Part shown: in pieces, positions 25,135 through 36,177 of the stretch
Layout: each line of letters starts with the position of its first letter
Position numbering within the stretch: position 1 is the first letter of the stretch
From: Annona cherimola
Lineage: Eukaryota > Streptophyta > Magnoliopsida > Magnoliales > Annonaceae
Length of the DNA stretch: 64,000 bases
Direction: 5' to 3'
NCBI GenBank assembly: GCA_030490835.1
Contig: CM059972.1
Span: forward strand, 17,213,764 to 17,277,763
Notes under the pieces: model-generated
Database searches by the model: none
The model's input: the letters and a program-made list of their open reading frames with translations, nothing else
What the model was told of the DNA's origin: nothing
Made by a program: the position numbers and the translations under genes

Positions 25135-25146
25135 CACCCCCAACTT
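25135..25146 (-). other. Polypurine tract, unit 1
   Basis: Minus-strand AAGTTGGGGGTG directly abuts the LTR start TGATAAG, the expected plus-strand priming site. Confidence 0.8.
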
Positions 25147-25440
25147 AAACATTGCTAGTCCCATAGCAATGGAAATAGTTTACTGTATTATTATTATTAT
25201 TATTATTATTATTTTTTGTACTATTAATTTTATAAAAATCTAGGTGCATTGCTAATGATGATAATAAGTTTTAGAAATAAATTTTCTTAGTTTATGTGTA
25301 AAATATTTTTCATGATGCACAAAAGAGTATATAGCACGTGCATATGTGTACTAATGAATAAATGGGCATTAAATAAATTATTTTCAGCTCATCCAAGCTA
25401 AGCAACAGTCATATCAAAATTATGATAGTGACAGTTAAAT

Positions 25441-25578
25441 TTTTTTTTTTTTTTTTTTTTTCAATATTTTTTTTTCTTCCCCTCACCATATTTCAGGATA
25501 TCTAGGGATTTTCTTCTCTTTTTTTTTTTTTTTATTATTATTTTTTTCTCCCCTCACCATATTTCAGGGTATCTAGGG

Positions 25579-25627
<49 letters not shown>

Positions 25628-25660
25628 TCTCCCCTCACCATATTGCAGGGTATCTGGGGA

Positions 25661-25691
<31 letters not shown>

Positions 25692-25700
25692 AACTAACAG
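25441..25700. repeat. Three-fold motif separated by T and TA runs, unit 1
   Basis: CCCCTCACCATATTTCAGG followed by (G/A)TATCTAGGGATT occurs at about 25479, 25550 and 25631 (third copy with TTGCAGG and CTGGGGATT). The copies are separated by poly(T), ATT and (TA)n runs. The same array in unit 2 is at 30969-31204 with shorter TA and T runs. Confidence 0.85.
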
Positions 25701-26443
25701 CTATCAATTATAATGATATTAAAGATTACTTGCTTGGATGAGAGAGAAAAACTATATTATCATGGTACCCACAAGGTTCATTGGCGTGTAAGTGCAGTCA
25801 GTGCTAATAAAATTTTGAAAACACCATGAAAATATTTTTACAAATATAACTAAATACAATTTGCTTCTTCACTTAATATCAAGCATAGCAAGTGTACTTT
25901 GATTTATTTATTTTATTTATTTTATTTTTTTTATTTTTTGAGTATTTTATATAATTTTTAATTTTTAATATATATATATATTTTTAAAATTTTATATTTT
26001 ATATATATATTTAAATAAATCACGTTAAGCCAACCAGACCCCCCCAACTTGAATAGAGCTATCTTTGATAAACATGCACAAAATCTATAAATTCATGAAA
26101 ATAAGATAGCAGGGAAAGAGACAACCTGGGGTGTAAGGATCTGATTAAATTGCTACAGCTTTCTCCTACAAAAAGAAAAGCAAAGGTATATATACACATG
26201 TTGGGTTGCCTCCCAACCAGCGCTAAGTTTTATGTCTTCAGCCAGACATAATGTTTAATGTTATCCAATTCCTGCTCTATTAAAATTCTTAACACTATGT
26301 AGATTATTTATCATTTTCATATGTTCATGCTCAAGCGTTGTGAAGATTAATGAGTTATCAATGATGTCCAATATGTAGCACTCTTCAATTTGATCATTTA
26401 TTGAATTCATTGAACTGTTACTTAATGGGAGCATGATTTTATT

Positions 26444-27895
26444 TTAGGTTAAACAGGATTCCATTTGAATACAATGCTCTTGGAGAAATTGACTATAATT
26501 TGGAATATATTGAATAACATCAAAGAGCGAAATTTTAACTTGAACCTGTTTAAATATTTGAATCATCTCTTCCTTTTTCATTAATTCATCTATGCTAATG
26601 AGCTCATCTTTAAAAGTACTTGAAATAGCAGGTATGTATTTCTCAAAATTTTCATTAATAATTTCATTTTCATCTCCCCCCAATTTATCCTCAATAGACT
26701 CTTTATTTCTCACCTCATCATTAATTTGGTTATGATTTATATCATTCATTTGAAACCTATTATCAATCTCCTCAATATTTTCTTGATTTTTATCTTCTTC
26801 AAATTTATCATTAATTAATTTTTCATTATTTTCTATAATATTTTCTTGATTATGAAGAGAGAAATTCTCGTTAAGTGTATGATCTGAGAAACCATCACTC
26901 CATAATGTTGTAATTATTACCAAATTTTCAGACAATAGATTTTCCGATAGTAGTTGATCTGATTGAATTTGATAGTCAAACTGATTTATTGGAGTGATAG
27001 TTGATTCATTAGGTTCCTCCCCACATAATGTTTCTACAATATATTCATCATTTATTTTCAAATTATCTTTCTTTTGACTTAGCATTTGGTTGTTAAGAGA
27101 TTCAACTTCTAAAGCATTTGGAAATGCTAAGTCATTTTCAAAATATAAATTTTCCAATGGTATTGGATCTATTTGAAAATTTGAATGATCAACAAGATTA
27201 TCAATTTGGTCAGTATGATCGGTCGTCTTAGAAAATAACTGTTGGTCGGAAAGGACTTGTAGATCTAATTCTTCCTCTAAATCATCTAAGTGAGGAGGTT
27301 GTTGATAATCTACTTGATCCGATGAAAAATTTGAAAAGTCCTCTTGTGGGGGATTTGACTGAAGATACATATTTTTATAATGTTCAAATCGATTTACGCA
27401 CTCTGCAAATCTATTTATACTATTTTCTAGTTTTTCAAGTTTCTCATAATTATATGTTTGATGAAAAGATTGGTTAATAAGTTGAGGTGATGAAAAATTT
27501 TCTTCAGGATATACCGGTGGCCCATATGTATTTTCATAATGATTAGATTGATATTGATAATTTGAAAATTGACTTTGCTCAGGTGGCCACTGGGTTTGTA
27601 GATATGGAGGGTAAGATTGCATTTGGTGATTTGTCCAAGAAGGATTAGGACAACTCATCCATTCTGAGTTATGTGTATGTGAAAATGAATTATAATCAGG
27701 TGTATGGAACTTATGAAAATTTTGCACTTGCTCTTGATATGGTAAAAATTGAGTTTCATTAGAATATGTCGTTTGAAAAGGAATCGATGTATTTACGAAT
27801 GAACTGTTTGAGTTTTGATAGGCAAGTAAATCATTAAGCTTTTGGTTTAATTCTTCCAACTTACCTAACCGCCGATCAATAAAGTTCATGTCCAT
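26444..27895 (-). pseudogene. Internal ORF of the LTR element, unit 1 (truncated, 483 aa)
   Basis: Nearly identical to the 544-aa ORF of unit 2, but CAA (Gln 484) is TAA here because of an A at 26446 where unit 2 has G at 31959. The last 61 codons still lie downstream, so this is a single nonsense mutation rather than a different gene. Confidence 0.7.
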
Positions 27896-28080
27896 TCTTT
27901 AATTTTAGTTTTTTTTTTTTTTTTTTTTATATAAAGCAGGAAAGAATCGAAATTGGTGATCTGAAGTTCAAGTGCAATAAGTAAAGAAAGCAGGTAAATA
28001 AAGCAGTAAAGATTATACTATTGAAAGCAAGTAAAGGAAATTTAAAGCAACTAATAAAACAATTCAAACCTCAATACGTC

Positions 28081-28098
28081 TCCCCGGCAACGGCGCCA
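28081..28098 (-). other. Primer binding site (tRNA-Asp type), unit 1
   Basis: On the minus strand TGGCGCCGTTGCCGGGGA follows the LTR end after six bases. It is complementary to the 3' end of plant tRNA-Asp and fixes the element orientation. Confidence 0.85.
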
Positions 28099-28104
28099 AA
28101 AACT

Positions 28105-30663
28105 TGATGCAAACCAAGTGCTTGTCGTTAAGAGCACTGTGATCATCAGTTTAATTAAAATTAACCGAAACACATTAAAGCTACCACTATACGAGTGATA
28201 GTGTAGAATAATGGTGAGTCGGGTCGAATCCACAGAGAGGCGATGTAGTTTTGAATTGTTTTTAAGAGAAAGAGAGGGTATAGAGAAGAGAGAGAAAGAG
28301 AGAAGAGAGAAGAGAGAGAAAGAGAAAAGAGAGAAAAAGAAAAGGAAAGAAACTAAGAGAGAGGAGAGAGAGATGTTAGAGAGAGAGAAGAAGAAATTAG
28401 AGAGAGAGAGAGAGAAGAGAGAGAAAGAAGGGAGAAAAGATTTAAACATAAAAGAAATGGAGACAAGAAGCTAAAAGAAATTAACTAACAACTTAATTAA
28501 AACTATTCTAAGAAAGCAATAAAAATTATGAAATTTAACTATTAAAGCAGGAAAGAGAATTACATTAAATTTAATCTAAAAATTACAAAGCATAAAATAA
28601 AGCAGTAAATCTAATCTAAAAATTAAAACTACAAATTAAAATTTAACTACTACGAAACACTACAAAGCATAAAGCAGAAAATAAAATTTACATCACCCGT
28701 AAACAGCGAATCTCCACGTAATGAAAACTTTTATTGCTTAGCCCCACCTTCTCACTACGGGTCCCACAAAATGGGTCCCACCCACTTGCTACGGGGTCCC
28801 ACCAAATGGGTCCCACCCAAGGGGTGTGTGGGGTATGGGGTGTGTTTTTGGGATGAGTGAAGGGGTTCTTTTATAGTTGAGGGAGGGGCCCTCCCTCCCT
28901 TGTGCAATCCGATGTGGGATTGCTTTCACGCCTGCCTTGGCTGCCTTCTGCCTCCCCGGACTCTCCTCCTCCTTCACTCTTCGACCACTGTCGACTCACC
29001 GCTTCCGCCACCGATATCATCATCGACGTCGACAGCAAGGGATCATTCGCCAAGAAATACGACCACTTCAATGCTTTTGACTTCATTGCAGAGATCGATC
29101 TCCCGCCCATCGTTACCAAGCCCACCAAATTCGATGGCTTCATTCTCAACGTCACCAACGACGAACTGGAACCCATCCAAGTTCCGGAGGATTATGTTGA
29201 GCTGGAAGAGAAGAGGGCTCGCAGCAAATGGTACCCTCGGGGCAGATGAAAGGGGCTTGCTGAAATCGAAACTAGTTGCAGCCGGAATCTGTTGCGAGGA
29301 GATGGGTACGGGTTTTCTTGGTCGATTTCGGTGGGTAGGCGAATTTTTCAAAAGGGCCAGTCGGTTTGAAGCCGGAACAAATGGATGCTCGGTGGAATGG
29401 GTTTTCAGCCGTAACTCAGGTTGGGCGGAGAAGACAGCTGCTGCGTGATTTGATGGGTGTTGGTTGTGGTGGATTTTCGGTGGAGATTGAAGCAAGCCGA
29501 TGATTGGTGGGTTTGTGCGGACGGCTATGCTTGGCAGCTGCTGGTTCGAAAGGGGGAAAAAGATAAGGGTCGGACGGGCGAGAGAGCGGGCTGGAGACGG
29601 GAGCACTGGTTCCACGGGTTGGGCATGGCAGATTTGGGCATTTTTGGCTTGGAGCCGGTTTGGGAAGATGGATGGTTCGTCCGTTGTTGAAGACCGGGCT
29701 GTTGAATCGTGGCTGGATTGCTTAGTTTCGGACGACCGGAAATTCTGAACAGACGACCGAAAATTCCGAAAGTTGTTGTTCAAAAATTCGTCGTTGCAGC
29801 AATGACTGCAAGATGCTGCCGAAATGATTTTTGGTGTTGCAGGATTCTCGGGTTTTGATGATGGTGGGTTTAATTGATGCTGCCGGAATTGGGTTCTCCA
29901 GTTGGAGCCTGATTTTCATTGCTGCCGGTATTTGCTGTTGCCCAGATCTGCTGCTTTGGGAAAGATGGAGCTGCAGCCGTAATTTGAAGGTTGGAAGCTT
30001 GATTCGGGCTTGGGCAGCTACTGCTGGTTTGGAGAAGACGATGGAGTGCTTGGATTTATTAAGCTGCAATGGTTGATTCGGTGGCTTGAAAAGAGTCCGG
30101 CCATAAGTTTAATAAAAATGGCTGCTCCAATTTGGTGTTGAGATTATGCTGGTTTTCTGCCTCTGCCGGAAGATGGTTTGACCTGTAAGATGCTGCTGTT
30201 CGTTTTGGGGAAGATGGAGCACCGCACTATGGTGCTCCGGCGGCGCACACTCGCGTGTGCTCATGCAGCGAGTTTAAATATACTTTTAATAATTTATTAA
30301 AATAATTTCCATAATGACACGTATCATCTTAGTTTAATCTTTTAATTTATTTTATCTAAATATAATACTTTACTTTGTTCCTAATGTAATTATAGTTATA
30401 TATTTATGATTTTCCAATTAGATGGTCTTATAATTTTGCCTAAATTATATTAATATGCTAATACATATTTTAACGTTAAAATGTTCTAGGGGATTTATAT
30501 TTTTAAGTATGTTACAAAATGACCCATTTTATAGCAAAATTAAATATTCTATTAAAAATATGATTTTCATGAAATTCCACTTAAAACATGTATTTAATTA
30601 ACGTTTTAATACTTAACGGTGTGAATTTAACATAAAATTAAATGAAAATTTTTAGACTTATCA
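28105..30663 (-). repeat. LTR copy 2 (2559 bp, middle)
   Basis: Same sequence as copies 1 and 3, with one extra GA in the purine tract and a private A at 29724 (G in the others). It serves as 3' LTR for one internal unit and 5' LTR for the other. Confidence 0.93.
28868..28875 (-). promoter_or_regulatory. LTR copy 2 TATA box
   Basis: Minus-strand TATAAAAG at the same relative position as in the other two LTRs. It could start transcripts of only the left internal unit. Confidence 0.7.
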
Positions 30664-30675
30664 CACCCCCAACTT
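30664..30675 (-). other. Polypurine tract, unit 2
   Basis: Same AAGTTGGGGGTG next to LTR copy 2. Confidence 0.8.
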
Positions 30676-30968
30676 AAACATTGCTAGTCCCATAGCAATG
30701 GAAATAGTTTACTGTATTATTATTATTATTATTATTATTATTTTTTGTACTATTAATTTTATAAAAATCTAGGTGCATTGCTAATGATGATAATAAGTTT
30801 TAGAAATAAATTTTCTTAGTTTATGTGTAAAATATTTTTCATGATGCACAAAAGAGTATATAGCACGTGCATATGTGTACTAATGAATAAATGGGCATTA
30901 AATAAATTATTTTCAGCTCATCCAAGCTAAGCAACAGTCATATCAAAATTATGATAGTGACAGTTAAA

Positions 30969-31112
30969 TTTTTTTTTTTTTTTTTTTTTTTCAATATTTT
31001 TTTTTCTTCCCCTCACCATATTTCAGGATATCTAGGGATTTTCTTCTCTTTTTTTTTTTTTATTATTATTTTTTTCTCCCCTCACCATATTTCAGGGTAT
31101 CTAGGGATTATA

Positions 31113-31143
<31 letters not shown>

Positions 31144-31204
31144 TCTCCCCTCACCATATTGCAGGGTATCTGGGGATTTAAAATTTTTTTTTTTTTTTTT
31201 TTTT
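30969..31204. repeat. Three-fold motif separated by T and TA runs, unit 2
   Basis: Copies at about 31009, 31078 and 31147, matching unit 1. Only the simple-sequence spacers differ in length, as expected of replication slippage. Confidence 0.85.
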
Positions 31205-31773
31205 AACTAACAGCTATCAATTATAATGATATTAAAGATTACTTGCTTGGATGAGAGAGAAAAACTATATTATCATGGTACCCACAAGGTTCATTGGCGT
31301 GTAAGTGCAGTCAGTGCTAATAAAATTTTGAAAACACCATGAAAATATTTTTACAAATATAACTAAATACAGTTTGCTTCTTCACTTAATATCAAGCATA
31401 GCAAGTGTACTTTGATTTATTTATTTTATTTATTTTATTTTTTTTATTTTTTGAGTATTTTATATAATTTTTAATTTTTAATATATATATATATTTTTAA
31501 AATTTTATATTTTATATATATATTTAAATAAATCACGTTAAGCCAACCAGACCCCCCCAACTTGAATAGAGCTATCTTTGATAAACATGCACAAAATCTA
31601 TAAATTCATGAAAATAAGATAGCAGGGAAAGAGACAACCTGGGGTGTAAGGATCTGATTAAATTGCTACAGCTTTCTCCTACAAAAAGAAAAGCAAAGGT
31701 ATATATACACATGTTGGGTTGCCTCCCAACCAGCGCTAAGTTTTATGTCTTCAGCCAGACATAATGTTTAATG

Positions 31774-33408
31774 TTATCCAATTCCTGCTCTATTAAAATT
31801 CTTAACACTATGTAGATTATTTATCATTTTCATATGTTCATGCTCAAGCGTTGTGAAGATTAATGAGTTATCAATGATGTCCAATATGTAGCACTCTTCA
31901 ATTTGATCATTTATTGAATTCATTGAACTGTTACTTAATGGGAGCATGATTTTATTTTGGGTTAAACAGGATTCCATTTGAATACAATGCTCTTGGAGAA
32001 ATTGACTATAATTTGGAATATATTGAATAACATCAAAGAGCGAAATTTTAACTTGAACCTGTTTAAATATTTGAATCATCTCTTCCTTTTTCATTAATTC
32101 ATCTATGCTAATGAGCTCATCTTTAAAAGTACTTGAAATAGCAGGTATGTATTTCTCAAAATTTTCATTAATAATTTCATTTTCATCTCCCCCCAATTTA
32201 TCCTCAATAGACTCTTTATTTCTCACCTCATCATTAATTTGGTTATGATTTATATCATTCATTTGAAACCTATTATCAATCTCCTCAATATTTTCTTGAT
32301 TTTTATCTTCTTCAAATTTATCATTAATTAATTTTTCATTATTTTCTATAATATTTTCTTGATTATGAAGAGAGAAATTCTCGTTAAGTGTATGATCTGA
32401 GAAACCATCACTCCATAATGTTGTAATTATTACCAAATTTTCAGACAATAGATTTTCCGATAGTAGTTGATCTGATTGAATTTGATAGTCAAACTGATTT
32501 ATTGGAGTGATAGTTGATTCATTAGGTTCCTCCCCACATAATGTTTCTACAATATATTCATCATTTATTTTCAAATTATCTTTCTTTTGACTTAGCATTT
32601 GGTTGTTAAGAGATTCAACTTCTAAAGCATTTGGAAATGCTAAGTCATTTTCAAAATATAAATTTTCCAATGGTATTGGATCTATTTGAAAATTTGAATG
32701 ATCAACAAGATTATCAATTTGGTCAGTATGATCGGTCGTCTTAGAAAATAACTGTTGGTCGGAAAGGACTTGTAGATCTAATTCTTCCTCTAAATCATCT
32801 AAGTGAGGAGGTTGTTGATAATCTACTTGATCCGATGAAAAATTTGAAAAGTCCTCTTGTGGGGGATTTGACTGAAGATACATATTTTTATAATGTTCAA
32901 ATCGATTTACGCACTCTGCAAATCTATTTATACTATTTTCTAGTTTTTCAAGTTTCTCATAATTATATGTTTGATGAAAAGATTGGTTAATAAGTTGAGG
33001 TGATGAAAAATTTTCTTCAGGATATACCGGTGGCCCATATGTATTTTCATAATGATTAGATTGATATTGATAATTTGAAAATTGACTTTGCTCAGGTGGC
33101 CACTGGGTTTGTAGATATGGAGGGTAAGATTGCATTTGGTGATTTGTCCAAGAAGGATTAGGACAACTCATCCATTCTGAGTTATGTGTATGTGAAAATG
33201 AATTATAATCAGGTGTATGGAACTTATGAAAATTTTGCACTTGCTCTTGATATGGTAAAAATTGAGTTTCATTAGAATATGTCGTTTGAAAAGGAATCGA
33301 TGTATTTACGAATGAACTGTTTGAGTTTTGATAGGCAAGTAAATCATTAAGCTTTTGGTTTAATTCTTCCAACTTACCTAACCGCCGATCAATAAAGTTC
33401 ATGTCCAT
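31774..33408 (-). CDS. Internal ORF of the LTR element, unit 2 (full, 544 aa)
   Basis: Unrecognised protein with start MDMNFIDRRLGKLEELNQ. It has a short coiled-coil-like N-terminus, a Q/Y/P/N/S-rich middle (about residues 40-130) and a long acidic N/E/D/I-rich C-terminal half. I see no zinc knuckle, protease or polymerase motif, so a conventional gag-pol is excluded. It might be a structural protein or a decayed captured gene. The reading frame is kept intact in a young element, which suggests the protein was made until recently. Function unknown. Confidence 0.55.
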   Translation of the reverse strand: MDMNFIDRRLGKLEELNQKLNDLLAYQNSNSSFVNTSIPFQTTYSNETQFLPYQEQVQNFHKFHTPDYNSFSHTHNSEWMSCPNPSWTNHQMQSYPPYLQTQWPPEQSQFSNYQYQSNHYENTYGPPVYPEENFSSPQLINQSFHQTYNYEKLEKLENSINRFAECVNRFEHYKNMYLQSNPPQEDFSNFSSDQVDYQQPPHLDDLEEELDLQVLSDQQLFSKTTDHTDQIDNLVDHSNFQIDPIPLENLYFENDLAFPNALEVESLNNQMLSQKKDNLKINDEYIVETLCGEEPNESTITPINQFDYQIQSDQLLSENLLSENLVIITTLWSDGFSDHTLNENFSLHNQENIIENNEKLINDKFEEDKNQENIEEIDNRFQMNDINHNQINDEVRNKESIEDKLGGDENEIINENFEKYIPAISSTFKDELISIDELMKKEEMIQIFKQVQVKISLFDVIQYIPNYSQFLQEHCIQMESCLTQNKIMLPLSNSSMNSINDQIEECYILDIIDNSLIFTTLEHEHMKMINNLHSVKNFNRAGIG

Positions 33409-33596
33409 TCTTTAATTTTAGTTTTTTTTTTTTTTTTTTTTTTTATATAAAGCAGGAAAGAATCGAAATTGGTGATCTGAAGTTCAAGTGCAATAAGTAA
33501 AGAAAGCAGGTAAATAAAGCAGTAAAGATTATACTATTGAAAGCAAGTAAAGGAAATTTAAAGCAACTAATAAAACAATTCAAACCTCAATACGTC

Positions 33597-33614
33597 TCCC
33601 CGGCAACGGCGCCA
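33597..33614 (-). other. Primer binding site (tRNA-Asp type), unit 2
   Basis: Second intact copy of TGGCGCCGTTGCCGGGGA, six bases inside LTR copy 3. Confidence 0.85.
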
Positions 33615-33620
33615 AAAACT

Positions 33621-36177
33621 TGATGCAAACCAAGTGCTTGTCGTTAAGAGCACTGTGATCATCAGTTTAATTAAAATTAACCGAAACACATTAAAGCTAC
33701 CACTATACGAGTGATAGTGTAGAATAATGGTGAGTCGGGTCGAATCCACAGAGAGGCGATGTAGTTTTGAATTGTTTTTAAGAGAAAGAGAGGGTATAGA
33801 GAAGAGAGAGAAAGAGAGAAGAGAGAAGAGAGAGAAAGAGAAAAGAGAGAAAAAGAAAAGGAAAGAAACTAAGAGAGAGGAGAGAGAGATGTTAGAGAGA
33901 GAGAAGAAGAAATTAGAGAGAGAGAGAGAAGAGAGAGAAAGAAGGGAGAAAAGATTTAAACATAAAAGAAATGGAGACAAGAAGCTAAAAGAAATTAACT
34001 AACAACTTAATTAAAACTATTCTAAGAAAGCAATAAAAATTATGAAATTTAACTATTAAAGCAGGAAAGAGAATTACATTAAATTTAATCTAAAAATTAC
34101 AAAGCATAAAATAAAGCAGTAAATCTAATCTAAAAATTAAAACTACAAATTAAAATTTAACTACTACGAAACACTACAAAGCATAAAGCAGAAAATAAAA
34201 TTTACATCACCCGTAAACAGCGAATCTCCACGTAATGAAAACTTTTATTGCTTAGCCCCACCTTCTCACTACGGGTCCCACAAAATGGGTCCCACCCACT
34301 TGCTACGGGGTCCCACCAAATGGGTCCCACCCAAGGGGTGTGTGGGGTATGGGGTGTGTTTTTGGGATGAGTGAAGGGGTTCTTTTATAGTTGAGGGAGG
34401 GGCCCTCCCTCCCTTGTGCAATCCGATGTGGGATTGCTTTCACGCCTGCCTTGGCTGCCTTCTGCCTCCCCGGACTCTCCTCCTCCTTCACTCTTCGACC
34501 ACTGTCGACTCACCGCTTCCGCCACCGATATCATCATCGACGTCGACAGCAAGGGATCATTCGCCAAGAAATACGACCACTTCAATGCTTTTGACTTCAT
34601 TGCAGAGATCGATCTCCCGCCCATCGTTACCAAGCCCACCAAATTCGATGGCTTCATTCTCAACGTCACCAACGACGAACTGGAACCCATCCAAGTTCCG
34701 GAGGATTATGTTGAGCTGGAAGAGAAGAGGGCTCGCAGTAAATGGTACCCTCGGGGCAGATGAAAGGGGCTTGCTGAAATCGAAACTAGTTGCAGCCGGA
34801 ATCTGTTGCGAGGAGATGGGTACGGGTTTTCTTGGTCGATTTCGGTGGGTAGGCGAATTTTTCAAAAGGGCCAGTCGGTTTGAAGCCGGAACAAATGGAT
34901 GCTCGGTGGAATGGGTTTTCAGCCGTAACTCAGGTTGGGCGGAGAAGACAGCTGCTGCGTGATTTGATGGGTGTTGGTTGTGGTGGATTTTCGGTGGAGA
35001 TTGAAGCAAGCCGATGATTGGTGGGTTTGTGCGGACGGCTATGCTTGGCAGCTGCTGGTTCGAAAGGGGGAAAAAGATAAGGGTCGGACGGGCGAGAGAG
35101 CGGGCTGGAGACGGGAGCACTGGTTCCACGGGTTGGGCATGGCAGATTTGGGCATTTTTGGCTTGGAGCCGGTTTGGGAAGATGGATGGTTCGTCCGTTG
35201 TTGAAGACCGGGCTGTTGAATCGTGGCTGGATTGCTTGGTTTCGGACGACCGGAAATTCTGAACAGACGACCGAAAATTCCGAAAGTTGTTGTTCAAAAA
35301 TTCGTCGTTGCAGCAATGACTGCAAGATGCTGCCGAAATGATTTTTGGTGTTGCAGGATTCTCGGGTTTTGATGATGGTGGGTTTAATTGATGCTGCCGG
35401 AATTGGGTTCTCCAGTTGGAGCCTGATTTTCATTGCTGCCGGTATTTGCTGTTGCCCAGATCTGCTGCTTTGGGAAAGATGGAGCTGCAGCCGTAATTTG
35501 AAGGTTGGAAGCTTGATTCGGGCTTGGGCAGCTACTGCTGGTTTGGAGAAGACGATGGAGTGCTTGGATTTATTAAGCTGCAATGGTTGATTCGGTGGCT
35601 TGAAAAGAGTCCGGCCATAAGTTTAATAAAAATGGCTGCTCCAATTTGGTGTTGAGATTATGCTGGTTTTCTGCCTCTGCCGGAAGATGGTTTGACCTGT
35701 AAGATGCTGCTGTTCGTTTTGGGGAAGATGGAGCACCGCACTATGGTGCTCCGGCGGCGCACACTCGCGTGTGCTCATGCAGCGAGTTTAAATATACTTT
35801 TAATAATTTATTAAAATAATTTCCATAATGACACGTATCATCTTAGTTTAATCTTTTAATTTATTTTATCTAAATATAATACTTTACTTTGTTCCTAATG
35901 TAATTATAGTTATATATTTATGATTTTCCAATTAGATGGTCTTATAATTTTGCCTAAATTATATTAATATGCTAATACATATTTTAACGTTAAAATGTTC
36001 TAGGGGATTTATATTTTTAAGTATGTTACAAAATGACCCATTTTATAGCAAAATTAAATATTCTATTAAAAATATGATTTTCATGAAATTCCACTTAAAA
36101 CATGTATTTAATTAACGTTTTAATACTTAACGGTGTGAATTTAACATAAAATTAAATGAAAATTTTTAGACTTATCA
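33621..36177 (-). repeat. LTR copy 3 (2557 bp, 5' side)
   Basis: Identical to copy 1 apart from a private T at 34739 and the base private to copy 1. Being outermost on the minus strand, it should supply the promoter for full transcripts. Confidence 0.93.
34382..34389 (-). promoter_or_regulatory. LTR copy 3 TATA box
   Basis: Minus-strand TATAAAAG. This is the promoter expected to drive the whole array. Confidence 0.7.

Larger units (their letters stand above)
22578..36177 (-). mobile_element. Non-autonomous LTR retrotransposon with three LTRs (LARD-like)
   Basis: Structure LTR (22578-25134), internal (25135-28104), LTR (28105-30663), internal (30664-33620), LTR (33621-36177). LTRs run TG...CA. 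The tRNA-Asp-type primer site and the polypurine tract both show minus-strand orientation. Each internal part (about 2.96 kb) has one unrecognised ORF and no gag, protease, reverse transcriptase or integrase, so it depends on another element. LTR copies differ by about one private base each, implying a very recent insertion. The tandem form most likely arose by unequal LTR-LTR recombination after insertion. Confidence 0.93.

Noticed and set aside
30951..31181. 76-codon F-rich frame in internal unit 2
   Set aside because: Read-through of poly(T) and TA runs between the three conserved motifs.
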